Shown here: piece after piece, positions 1 to 7,146 of the stretch
Position numbering within the stretch: the stretch's first letter is position 1
Layout: each line of letters begins with the position of its first letter
NCBI GenBank assembly: GCA_945883115.1
Contig: CAMCXA010000023.1
Location: forward strand, 1-34,055
Direction of reading: 5' to 3'
Length of the DNA stretch: 34,055 nt
From: Alsobacter soli
GTDB taxonomy: Bacteria; Pseudomonadota; Alphaproteobacteria; Rhizobiales; Beijerinckiaceae
Notes under the pieces: model-generated
Told to the model about the DNA's origin: nothing
What the model saw: only the letters and a program-made list of their open reading frames with translations
Databases searched by the model: none
Position numbers and translations under genes: made by a program

Positions 1-194
1 CGGCAATCGAAAGCGGGCTCGAAAAAGTTATTCCGGCAGCGTATGCGCTGCACGCGCATCATTGGTTGATCCTGCACGGACGGTATTTGTGCAAGGCGCG
101 CGCGCCGGAATGCTGGCGCTGCCCGATCAAGGATTTGTGCCGGTTCGAACCGAAAACGCCGATGCCCAAGCAGAAAAAAGAGGTGGCTTCCTAG
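1..194 (+). CDS. nth: Endonuclease III, C-terminal fragment (cut by window edge)
   Basis: This is the last 63 codons of a DNA glycosylase/AP lyase of base excision repair, which removes oxidised pyrimidines. Reading from base 3, the frame ends at TAG 192-194. It carries the [4Fe-4S] cluster loop of the family: C-x6-C-x2-C-x5-C in [11 protein letters not shown] followed by PIKDLC, preceded by LHGRYLC, which is the usual Nth context. The tail after the last cysteine ([17 protein letters not shown]) is the short basic tail common in alphaproteobacterial Nth. The catalytic Lys and Asp and the helix-hairpin-helix lie upstream of the window. The stop codon overlaps the stop codon of the convergent uppP. 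The family assignment is strong because the cysteine spacing is exact. Confidence 0.93.
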   Translation, partial: AIESGLEKVIPAAYALHAHHWLILHGRYLCKARAPECWRCPIKDLCRFEPKTPMPKQKKEVAS

Positions 195-1003
195 CCCAAA
201 ACGAGAAACCCCAGAAGACCGGCGGAGCCAAGAAAAATACGCCACCAGGCGAAAACAGCAAACCCATGCTTCGAGACATAGGTGAGCAGGCCGGTAATGA
301 CGAGCAAGCCCATGACGAACGACGCCAGAAAGCCAATGCCGATCAGCTGAAAATCCGCTGCGCTGAGGGTCGCAAAATTCTTGTATAGGTCATAGGCGAA
401 TGCACCGACCATTGTCGGAATGGCGAGAAAAAACGAGAATTCCGCTGCGGACCGCTTATCTGCGCCTAGCAACATGGCACCAACGATGGTCGCACCGGAG
501 CGGGAGACGCCCGGGATAAGGGCGGCGCATTGCAGAATGCCGATCTTCAGTGCCATGGGTAATGGAAACGTCATGGCGTTCTGGTGGCGCTGCTGCTGCG
601 GCAAACGATCTACAATCAGAAGAATGATCCCGCCGGCAATCAGCGTAACGCAGACAATCATCGGATTGAACAGTACGCCCTTGATAAATCCGTGCAGGAC
701 AACACCGAGGAGTGCTGCCGGGAGAAACGCGATCAGAATACCCAAGATGAAATTTCGTGCTTCGGCGCTTTTGGGTGCGTCGAGCAACACCCTGAATAGG
801 CGTTGGAAATACACCAAAGCGAGAGCAAGGATGGATCCCAATTGGATCAGGACAGCAAATGTTTTGTCAAAAACCGGATCCCCGAAGCCGAGGCCAAGAA
901 AATGCTCCGCGAGAAGCAGATGGCCGGTAGATGAAACAGGCAGATACTCTGTCAATCCTTCGATAATACCGAGTGCGATTGCTTTTAAAAATGCAGGATC
1001 CAT
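191..1003 (-). CDS. uppP: Undecaprenyl-diphosphatase UppP (BacA family)
   Basis: Integral membrane phosphatase that converts undecaprenyl diphosphate to the monophosphate, recycling the lipid carrier for peptidoglycan and other cell-envelope polymers; overproduction gives bacitracin resistance in known members. The 270-residue product matches the usual length of about 270. Near residues 12-28 it has the first signature, [17 protein letters not shown], and later the second, PGVSRSGAT. Most of the rest is hydrophobic transmembrane sequence. The start chosen (ATG at 1001-1003, [12 protein letters not shown]) fits the family N-terminus; a longer frame reaches 1081 but adds 26 non-family residues. 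The gene is convergent with nth, and the two stop codons share the palindrome CTAG. The short intergenic region to the divergent GST gene should hold its promoter, which I could not define. Confidence 0.93.
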   Translation of the reverse strand: MDPAFLKAIALGIIEGLTEYLPVSSTGHLLLAEHFLGLGFGDPVFDKTFAVLIQLGSILALALVYFQRLFRVLLDAPKSAEARNFILGILIAFLPAALLGVVLHGFIKGVLFNPMIVCVTLIAGGIILLIVDRLPQQQRHQNAMTFPLPMALKIGILQCAALIPGVSRSGATIVGAMLLGADKRSAAEFSFFLAIPTMVGAFAYDLYKNFATLSAADFQLIGIGFLASFVMGLLVITGLLTYVSKHGFAVFAWWRIFLGSAGLLGFLVLG

Positions 1004-1197
1004 GGCTTGTCTCGTTTCTCGACTTTGAATTGGCGGTGGATAGCAGGGAAATTTGAAACTCGAATCACATTGTTTTGACAATGATGTGGCTATATACGGT
1101 GCAGTAATCGCGTGCCATCCCGATACTGTGCGGATGTTGCGACTGTAGCACCACGGGCTTTATGCCCTTCAAACCTCAAAGAGTTCAAACGAGCGCA

Positions 1198-1890
1198 ATG
1201 GCAGTTCTGTATCAAGCCCGATTTTGTCCTCATTCCCGATTTATCCGACTGGTTTTAGGTGAATTCGGTATAGAGCCCGACCTTGTGGAAGAACTTGTTT
1301 GGGAGCGGCGGAGGGAATTCCTGTTGCTCAATCCCGCAGGAACGACGCCTGTCTACGAGGAAGAACAGGTCGGGGCCGTTCCGGGGGCGGAAGTGATCGC
1401 CGAATATCTCGACGAGACAAGAGGGCTCGCGCTCGGCGAGCACCGGTTTTTGCCCGATGATCCGAAGGGACGGGTGGAGGTAAGGCGGTTGATGGCGTGG
1501 TTCAATGCGAAGATGTTCGAGGAAGTTACCGTCCATCTGCTGCACGAAAAAATCACCAAGCGTTTCATGCCGCAGGCACAGGGCGGCGGGGCGCCGGACA
1601 TGGCGGCTATTCGTGCAGCCCGAAATAACATCAGGTATCATCTCGCCTATATCGGGTTCCTGACGGCGCAGCGCAACTGGCTTGCAGGGAACCGATTGAG
1701 CTATGCCGATCTCGCGGCGGCTGCGCATTTGTCGGTTGCGGATTATTTGGGTGATGTGCCGTGGAGCGAGTACGAGGCAGCAAAAACCTGGTATGAGCGG
1801 GTGAAATCCCGCCCGTCCTTCAGGACGCTGCTGTCTGATCGGGTGGCAGGGATGGAAGCGTCATCCCATTACGCGGATCTTGATTTCTGA
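1198..1890 (+). CDS. Glutathione S-transferase family protein
   Basis: A 230-residue cytosolic GST-like protein. The N-terminus has the thioredoxin-like half typical of the family: a beta strand followed by a CPHS motif at residues 9-12 (MAVLYQARFCPHSR), which could provide a cysteine or serine active site, then a helical C-terminal half with NWLAGNRLSYADLAAAAHL, the usual N-capping/hydrophobic staple region. The substrate is unknown. I chose ATG 1198 because the thioredoxin strand should begin there; an upstream ATG at 1162 would add 12 residues. Its stop codon overlaps the probable non-ATG start of queG, so the two are probably translated together. A GST beside queG is a pairing I recall from other alphaproteobacteria, with no known functional link. 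Confidence 0.85.
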   Translation: MAVLYQARFCPHSRFIRLVLGEFGIEPDLVEELVWERRREFLLLNPAGTTPVYEEEQVGAVPGAEVIAEYLDETRGLALGEHRFLPDDPKGRVEVRRLMAWFNAKMFEEVTVHLLHEKITKRFMPQAQGGGAPDMAAIRAARNNIRYHLAYIGFLTAQRNWLAGNRLSYADLAAAAHLSVADYLGDVPWSEYEAAKTWYERVKSRPSFRTLLSDRVAGMEASSHYADLDF

Positions 1891-3005
1891 CGCCCGATAC
1901 CCTCAAATCGCGGTTGATTGAGCGCGCCCGCGACGAGGGGTTCGTTACGCTCCGCGTGACGACGCCGGATGCCATTCCTCACGCTCAAGACAATTTGAAG
2001 GCGCATCTTGCCAGCGGCTTTCATGGCAGCATGGACTGGATGAACGAGCGGGTTGCGGAACGTGCAAATCCGAAAATCCTGTGGGAAGATGTTCGCAGCA
2101 TTTTGATGCTCGGGATGAGCTATGCGCCCGAGAGCGACCCGCTTGCAGCATTAAACCTCAAGGATCGGGGTGTCATTTCCATCTATGCCCGTTCACGCGA
2201 TTATCATGATGTAATCAAGGGAAAGCTCAAGCAGATTGCGGGCGTTCTGGCGGCAGAGAATGAGGCCGTGAAGGTGTTTGTCGATACTGCACCCGTCATG
2301 GAAAAACCGTTGGCTGCGGCAGCTGGTCTCGGCTGGCAGGGAAAGCATACGGTGTTGGTGTCTCGTGAGCATGGTTCGTGGCTGTTTCTGGGGGCGATTT
2401 TCACGACGGCGGAACTGCCGCCGGACGAGCCGGAAGCCGACCATTGCGGATCCTGCACCCGCTGCCTTTCCGCCTGCCCGACCAATGCGTTTCCGGCCCC
2501 CTATCAACTCGATGCGCGACGCTGCATTTCGTATCTGACGATCGAGCACAAGGGACCGATTGCCCGTGAACTCCGCGAAGGAATCGGCAATCGTATCTTC
2601 GGCTGTGATGATTGCCTCGCCGTCTGCCCCTGGAACAAATTTGCCGAGGCTGGGCGGGAAACGAAGCTTGCGGCGCGTGATGATCTCGCCGCCCCGTCGC
2701 TCAACGAATTGGTACGGCTCGATGATCAGGCTTTTCGAACGCGGTTTGCGGGTACGCCGATCAAGCGCACGGGGCGGGAGCGTTTCATCCGGAATGTGCT
2801 GATTGCAATCGGCAATTCAGGACAGGGTGATTTGGCTCAGGAGGCGGAGCGATTGCTTGGAGACGCTTCACCACTGGTGCGAGGTGCGGCTGTGTGGGCG
2901 CTCTCGCGTTTGATGTCGCGGGAGACTTTTTTTAAGCGGAAAAATACCTATTTGTCATTTGAGCATGACCCGGATGTGATCGCCGAGTGGCAGGAGCTTT
3001 CATGA
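1887..3005 (+). CDS. queG: Epoxyqueuosine reductase QueG
   Basis: Cobalamin- and iron-sulfur-dependent enzyme for the last step of queuosine synthesis in the tRNA wobble position, reducing epoxyqueuosine to queuosine. Two ferredoxin-like cluster motifs are plain: CGSCTRCLSACPTNAF and CDDCLAVCPWNKFA. The N-terminal half resembles the reductive-dehalogenase-like cobalamin domain, and the C-terminal 80 residues look like HEAT repeats, as in known QueG. There is no ATG near the expected N-terminus. The choices are CTG at 1887, overlapping the GST stop (CTGA) and giving TPDTLKSRLIERAR as the first helix, or TTG at 1914, which would cut that helix. I prefer 1887; neither has a strong ribosome binding site. 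The stop overlaps the next gene's ATG. Confidence 0.92.
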   Translation: MTPDTLKSRLIERARDEGFVTLRVTTPDAIPHAQDNLKAHLASGFHGSMDWMNERVAERANPKILWEDVRSILMLGMSYAPESDPLAALNLKDRGVISIYARSRDYHDVIKGKLKQIAGVLAAENEAVKVFVDTAPVMEKPLAAAAGLGWQGKHTVLVSREHGSWLFLGAIFTTAELPPDEPEADHCGSCTRCLSACPTNAFPAPYQLDARRCISYLTIEHKGPIARELREGIGNRIFGCDDCLAVCPWNKFAEAGRETKLAARDDLAAPSLNELVRLDDQAFRTRFAGTPIKRTGRERFIRNVLIAIGNSGQGDLAQEAERLLGDASPLVRGAAVWALSRLMSRETFFKRKNTYLSFEHDPDVIAEWQELS

Positions 3006-3889
3006 ACCTTGTGATTTTTGGTCTCGGATTTACGGCGCAGGGCTTTGTGCGGCATAGCGGAGATCATTTCGAGCAGATTTTCGCGACTGTCCGTACGGAA
3101 GAGAAGGCGAAAATACTCTCGAAGGGCAAGGTCCGCGTGGGTGTGTTCAACCCCGATTTGGCTGATCCCGAGATTGAAATCGCATTGCAGGATGCTGATG
3201 CAGTGCTGGTGTCGATTTCGCCGGACGAAGCCGGTGACCCTGTTTTGCGACGGTTTCAACATGCGATTGAAACATCGCCGCGTATTTGCTGGATCGGCTA
3301 TCTCTCGACGATCGGGGTTTATGGCGATGCCGATGGCGGCTGGGTGGATGAAAGTGTTCCGCCGCGGCCAAGCCATGCGCGGACGCATCGCCGCGTCGAG
3401 TTGGAGCAGGAATGGCTCGCGCTGGGGAAGCGCTCCGGCAAGGCGACGCAGATTTTTCGCTTGGCGGGGATTTACGGGCCGGGGAGAAACCCGATCCTCA
3501 ATCTCGAGCAACGCGCGCAACGCGTGATCAAGAAGGGGCAGGTGTTCAACCGCATCCATGTCGACGATATCGCACAGGTGCTGATGGCCTCGATTGAAAG
3601 ACCACGCAATGGTGCGGTTTACAATGTCTCCGACAATGAGCCCGCACCGCCACAGGACGTGTTGCTCTATGCGGCTCAGTTGGTGGGTCGCGAACCGCCG
3701 CCGGAAGTGCCGTTTGAGAAGGCGGTGATGAGCGAGATGGCGCGGAGTTTTTATGCGGACAACAAACGCGTTTCGAACAGGTTGATCCGCGAGGAATTGG
3801 GGGTTGTGTTGCGCTATCCGACCTATCGCGAGGGGGTTAGGGCTTTGGCGATCAGTGAGGGTCACTCAACGGAAAAACCCGCCCAATAA
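3002..3889 (+). CDS. NAD(P)-dependent epimerase/SDR-like protein (YeeZ type)
   Basis: A 295-residue protein starting at ATG 3002, which overlaps the queG stop as ATGA; a longer start at 2987 is unlikely. The N-terminus NLVIFGLGFTAQGF is a Rossmann nucleotide-binding turn (GxGxxA-like). Around residue 100 lies GYLSTIGVYGD, like the Ser/Tyr region of extended SDRs, and later FRLAGIYGPGRNPILNL, typical of YeeZ-like epimerase relatives. A canonical YxxxK catalytic pair is not evident: the region reads HARTHRRVELEQEW. The protein may bind a dinucleotide without being a classical epimerase. It seems to be translationally coupled to queG. The last 24 bp overlap, tail to tail, with the purine nucleoside phosphorylase gene. 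The precise reaction is unknown. Confidence 0.8.
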   Translation: MNLVIFGLGFTAQGFVRHSGDHFEQIFATVRTEEKAKILSKGKVRVGVFNPDLADPEIEIALQDADAVLVSISPDEAGDPVLRRFQHAIETSPRICWIGYLSTIGVYGDADGGWVDESVPPRPSHARTHRRVELEQEWLALGKRSGKATQIFRLAGIYGPGRNPILNLEQRAQRVIKKGQVFNRIHVDDIAQVLMASIERPRNGAVYNVSDNEPAPPQDVLLYAAQLVGREPPPEVPFEKAVMSEMARSFYADNKRVSNRLIREELGVVLRYPTYREGVRALAISEGHSTEKPAQ

Positions 3890-4666
3890 AGCCTTCATCT
3901 TTTCGCCTGCCTCTGCTGCGACGCTCTTTGTCTCGGCGTGGGAGGGTGCGCCGCCGAAGAGGCCTGCGCCGTAATTGGTGACCATGGAAATTCCGGCGAC
4001 GCGCAAGCCGAGGCGGCGGGCGAGGATGACTTCCGGCACGGTTGACATGCCGACCAATGTGGCACCGAGCAGTTTGGATGCACGAATTTCGGCGGGGGTT
4101 TCGAAGCTCGGGCCGGGGAACCAGTGATAGATACCTTCGGGAAGGGGGATACCGGCTTTCGCGGCGGCGGCTCTTAAGGCCTGACGCATGTCGGGATCGT
4201 AGGCATCAACCATCGGCACAAATCGGCTGTCGTCGGTGAGGCCAATCAGGGGATTAACACCTGACAGGTTTATGTGGTCGCCGATGAGCGCGAGTGCGCC
4301 GGGGGGCACGTCTTCGAGGAGAGACCCTGCCGCATTGGTGAGGATCAGATTTTTGATGCCGAGCGCCGCCATGGTCTCGACGGGCGTGCGCATGATCGCA
4401 GCGTCGCCATGCTCGTAATAATGCGCGCGGCCCTGCATGGCGAAGACGCGGGATTTGCCAATCGAGCCTGCGACAACGCGCGCAGAATGGCCCGAGACCT
4501 GACCTTTCGGGAAGCCGGGGAGTTGGGCATAGGGAACGATGACGGGATTTTCGATGAGTTCAGCGACCGGACCAAGACCGGTGCCCAAGACAAGGCCATA
4601 CTCGAACGGGCCTTCAATGCCCCATTCTTTCAGACTGGCAATGGCATCGGGAACAAGGTTGATCAT
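3866..4666 (-). CDS. punA: Purine-nucleoside phosphorylase (trimeric, PunA/PNP type)
   Basis: Cytosolic enzyme that splits purine (2'-deoxy)ribonucleosides with phosphate into base and (deoxy)ribose 1-phosphate. The 266-residue protein has the low-molecular-mass PNP signatures in order: LVLGTGLGPV (phosphate loop), GHSARVV, MQGRAHYYE, LILTNAAGSL, GPSFETPAEIR with the ribose-contacting region, GMSTVPEVILARRLG, and the base-contacting SMVTNYGAG. It is the last gene of the leftward nucleoside operon; its ATG overlaps the cytidine deaminase TGA as ATGA. This context, after a nucleoside ABC importer, supports salvage of imported nucleosides. It could accept S-methylthioadenosine, as related MTAPs do, but the GMSTVPE and VTN segments read as PNP. 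The symbol is by analogy; deoD would denote the hexameric type. Confidence 0.92.
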   Translation of the reverse strand: MINLVPDAIASLKEWGIEGPFEYGLVLGTGLGPVAELIENPVIVPYAQLPGFPKGQVSGHSARVVAGSIGKSRVFAMQGRAHYYEHGDAAIMRTPVETMAALGIKNLILTNAAGSLLEDVPPGALALIGDHINLSGVNPLIGLTDDSRFVPMVDAYDPDMRQALRAAAAKAGIPLPEGIYHWFPGPSFETPAEIRASKLLGATLVGMSTVPEVILARRLGLRVAGISMVTNYGAGLFGGAPSHAETKSVAAEAGEKMKALLGGFFR

Positions 4667-5067
4667 GCTAAATCTCTCGGGCCGAAGGCGTGCGGCAATA
4701 GGGCGTCAATCGAATGCGTGATGGCTTCGCCATTTGCTCCATCGCGGAGATGAACGCGGGTGGCGGCATCGGAAAATTCGAAGATACGCTGGCGACACGC
4801 GCCGCAGGGGTAGCACGGGTTGCTTTTCAGGCCGACAATCGCGATCTCGGTGATGCGGGTTTCCCCCGCAGCGACCATGGCGGCAATCGCGCCCGCTTCG
4901 GCGCAGGTGCCTGCGGGATAGGCAGCGTTCTCGACATTGCAGCCGCTGATAATATCGCCCGATGGCGTGCGGATGGCGGCACCGACGGAGAATTTCGAAT
5001 AGGGTGCATAGGCCTGTTTAGCGGCGCTGTCGGCGACGTCAAAGAGGGCTTTCAGGGCATTATTCAT
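4663..5067 (-). CDS. cdd: Cytidine deaminase
   Basis: Zinc enzyme that deaminates cytidine and deoxycytidine to uridine and deoxyuridine. The 134-residue product is the short, tetrameric-type form. The active site is complete: CAE at residues 55-57 within NAAYPAGTCAEAGA (zinc Cys and proton-shuttle Glu), and PCGACR with Cys88 and Cys91 as the other zinc ligands. Substrate residues NVEN precede the CAE. The ATG at 5065-5067 shares one base with the TGA of the upstream permease (TGATG), and its TGA overlaps the ATG of the PNP gene, so all three are probably coupled. A much longer frame exists upstream but lies inside the permease gene and is not real. Confidence 0.95.
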   Translation of the reverse strand: MNNALKALFDVADSAAKQAYAPYSKFSVGAAIRTPSGDIISGCNVENAAYPAGTCAEAGAIAAMVAAGETRITEIAIVGLKSNPCYPCGACRQRIFEFSDAATRVHLRDGANGEAITHSIDALLPHAFGPRDLA

Positions 5068-6038
5068 CAGCGTTCTTTCACGTAAGGCAAGCCGGAGGCT
5101 TTGGGCGGAATGGCTTTGCCAATAAAGCCCGCGAGCAGTACAACAGTCATGAGATAGGGCAAGGCCTGAATGGCTTGCACGGGGATTTGGCCAATGCCCG
5201 GAACAACGACGCCTTGCAATCTGATGGCTACGGCGTCGAGAAGACCAAAAAGCAGGCAAGTCCAAAAGGCGGGCCATGCGCGCCATTTGGCGAAAATCAG
5301 TGCTGCCAACGCGATGAAGCCTTTCCCCGCTGTCATATTGGTGAGGAAGCCTGCTGCCTGCCCGAGCGACAAATAGGCCCCGCCAAAGCCGCATAACACG
5401 CCTGCAATGATCACGGCGGCATAGCGCAGCTTTGTTACCGAGACGCCTGCGGTATCCACTGCCGCCGGGTTCTCACCAACGGCGCGGAGGCGGAGGCCGA
5501 AACGTGTGCGGGCCAAGACGAAGCCGCTGAGAATGGTGGCAATAAGCGCGCAATAGGCCAAGGCGGAATGGCCCGATAAAATATGCGCGTAAAGCGGGCC
5601 GATGACGGGGATTTGATCGATGATCTCCGCGCCCGGCCAAGTGAGCGGCTGAAAACGGGCATCTCCTTCCAGCGGTGGCGTTCGGCCGCCTTGCGCGTAC
5701 CACGCATTGCCGACGAGCGCGGTGAGGCCTGCGGCAAGCATATTGATCGCGACGCCCGAGACGATCTGGTTGCCGCGCTGGCTAATGGCAGCGAAGCCAT
5801 GGATGAGGGCAAAGCCGACAGAGGCGATGATGCCTGCCGCCAACCCGATGACCGCGCTATTGGTGGCGCTCGCGGCGGCGGCGGCGGCAAAAGCGGCGGC
5901 GAGCATTTTGCCCTCAAGGCCGATATCGACCACGCCGGAACGCTCCGACCATAAGCCTGCAAGGCAGGCGAAGATCAGCGGTACGCTGAGGCGAAGGCCC
6001 GACTCGGTGATGGCAATCAGGGTGGCGTAGATTTCCAT
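5067..6038 (-). CDS. Nucleoside ABC transporter permease, second subunit
   Basis: Inner-membrane permease of the branched-chain amino acid/ribose-like family (BPD_transp_2), 323 residues with about eight to ten hydrophobic segments. The motif region GLWSERSGVVDIGLEGKML near residue 28 is characteristic of the NupC/BmpC-type permease that pairs with BMP-family binding proteins, and GFIALAALIFAKW near residue 240 fits the cytoplasmic coupling region. It lies 4 bp after the first permease gene and overlaps cdd by one base. Together with the neighbouring ATPase, permease and BMP protein it forms a nucleoside importer; uptake of purine or pyrimidine nucleosides is inferred from this family and from the salvage genes downstream. 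Confidence 0.9.
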   Translation of the reverse strand: MEIYATLIAITESGLRLSVPLIFACLAGLWSERSGVVDIGLEGKMLAAAFAAAAAASATNSAVIGLAAGIIASVGFALIHGFAAISQRGNQIVSGVAINMLAAGLTALVGNAWYAQGGRTPPLEGDARFQPLTWPGAEIIDQIPVIGPLYAHILSGHSALAYCALIATILSGFVLARTRFGLRLRAVGENPAAVDTAGVSVTKLRYAAVIIAGVLCGFGGAYLSLGQAAGFLTNMTAGKGFIALAALIFAKWRAWPAFWTCLLFGLLDAVAIRLQGVVVPGIGQIPVQAIQALPYLMTVVLLAGFIGKAIPPKASGLPYVKER

Positions 6039-6042
6039 CGCC

Positions 6043-7146
6043 TCACCCCTCGCTCTTCAGGAGACGCGCGAAGGCGCCTGCCATGGGGCGGCGGATGAGC
6101 CCATCGAGCGCGCCTGCGAAAAGGATCACCAGACCGGAAATGGCAACAATCATGTCCCGCGTGACGCGCGGCATTTCGAAGGACAGCTCGGTCCCGCCCT
6201 GATAAAGCATGCCGAACAGAATGGCGGCCAGAATAATGCCGAGCGGGTGGGCCCGGCCCATCAGTGCAACGGCAATGCCGATAAAGCCGTAGCCGCTGGA
6301 GAATTCAAGCAACAGACGGCCCTGAACACCAAGAATTTCATTGACGGCGAGCAGTCCTGCGAGGGCGCCGGAAATGGCCATGGTGATCATCGTGATCTTG
6401 CCGATTGAAATGCCGGCATAGGTGGCAGCGGACGGGCTATGGCCGACGGTGCGGATCGCATAGCCTAGTTTTGTGTGCCAGATGAGCAGCCAGACAAGAA
6501 AGGACGCGACGAGCGCGATAACGAAGGAGAGGTTTAGCGGCGACTGCGGAATGGTGATGCCGAAAGCGGCCAGTGCCTCATGCAGATAGGGCAGATGGGC
6601 GGAAGCCTCGAACACACGCGTTTCGGGCGACATGGAACCTGGTTTGCCGATGACATTCACCAGCAAATACACGACCAGAGTAGCCGCCAGAAAATTGAAC
6701 ATGATCGTCGTGATGACAACATGACTGCCGCGTTTGACCTGCAACCAGCCGGGAATGAAGGCCCAGACGGCACCAAAGGCCATGGCACCCATAATCGCGA
6801 GCGGCAGCACGATCCACCAAGGCAGGAAATCGAGTTTCAAGCAAATGAGCGCCGCGCCGAGCCCGCCCATCGTTGCTTGCCCCTCGCCGCCAATGTTGAA
6901 GAGACCTGCGTGGAAGGCAACAGCAACGGCCAACCCGGTGAAGATGAAATTTGTGGCGTAGTAGAGGGTGTAGCCAATGCCCTCACCGGACCCGAGCGCG
7001 CCTTGAACGAGAAGTATGCTGGCCCGGACCGGGCTTTCGCCAATGCCAAGCACAACGAGGCCTGCGACGAGAAACGCGACGATGACGGCGAGCACAGGAA
7101 CAAGGCTGACGTCGGCCCATTTGGGGAGTTCGATGGGGGCACTCAT
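6043..7146 (-). CDS. Nucleoside ABC transporter permease, first subunit
   Basis: A 367-residue inner-membrane permease of the same family as its neighbour. Hydrophobic segments alternate with short loops through the whole length, and the segment FHAGLFNIGGEGQATMGG near residue 80 corresponds to the conserved motif of NupB/BmpB-like permeases. In the C-terminal third, GFIGIAVALMGRAHPLG is the expected coupling region. Its ATG overlaps the stop of the ATPase gene as ATGA, and the next permease starts 4 bp after its stop, so translation is likely coupled. The two permeases probably form the transmembrane heterodimer served by the single double-domain ATPase. Confidence 0.9.
   Translation of the reverse strand: MSAPIELPKWADVSLVPVLAVIVAFLVAGLVVLGIGESPVRASILLVQGALGSGEGIGYTLYYATNFIFTGLAVAVAFHAGLFNIGGEGQATMGGLGAALICLKLDFLPWWIVLPLAIMGAMAFGAVWAFIPGWLQVKRGSHVVITTIMFNFLAATLVVYLLVNVIGKPGSMSPETRVFEASAHLPYLHEALAAFGITIPQSPLNLSFVIALVASFLVWLLIWHTKLGYAIRTVGHSPSAATYAGISIGKITMITMAISGALAGLLAVNEILGVQGRLLLEFSSGYGFIGIAVALMGRAHPLGIILAAILFGMLYQGGTELSFEMPRVTRDMIVAISGLVILFAGALDGLIRRPMAGAFARLLKSEG

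Noticed and set aside
1068-1083. CATTGT-TTTG-ACAATG inverted repeat between uppP and GST, with TTGACA
   Set aside because: The arms are only 6 bp and no -10 element stands at a correct distance from TTGACA, so neither operator nor promoter can be supported.
2948-3865. 305-codon open frame on the minus strand opposite the SDR-like gene
   Set aside because: The plus-strand protein has a Rossmann motif and overlaps queG by ATGA; the antisense product has no motif and an unusual composition.
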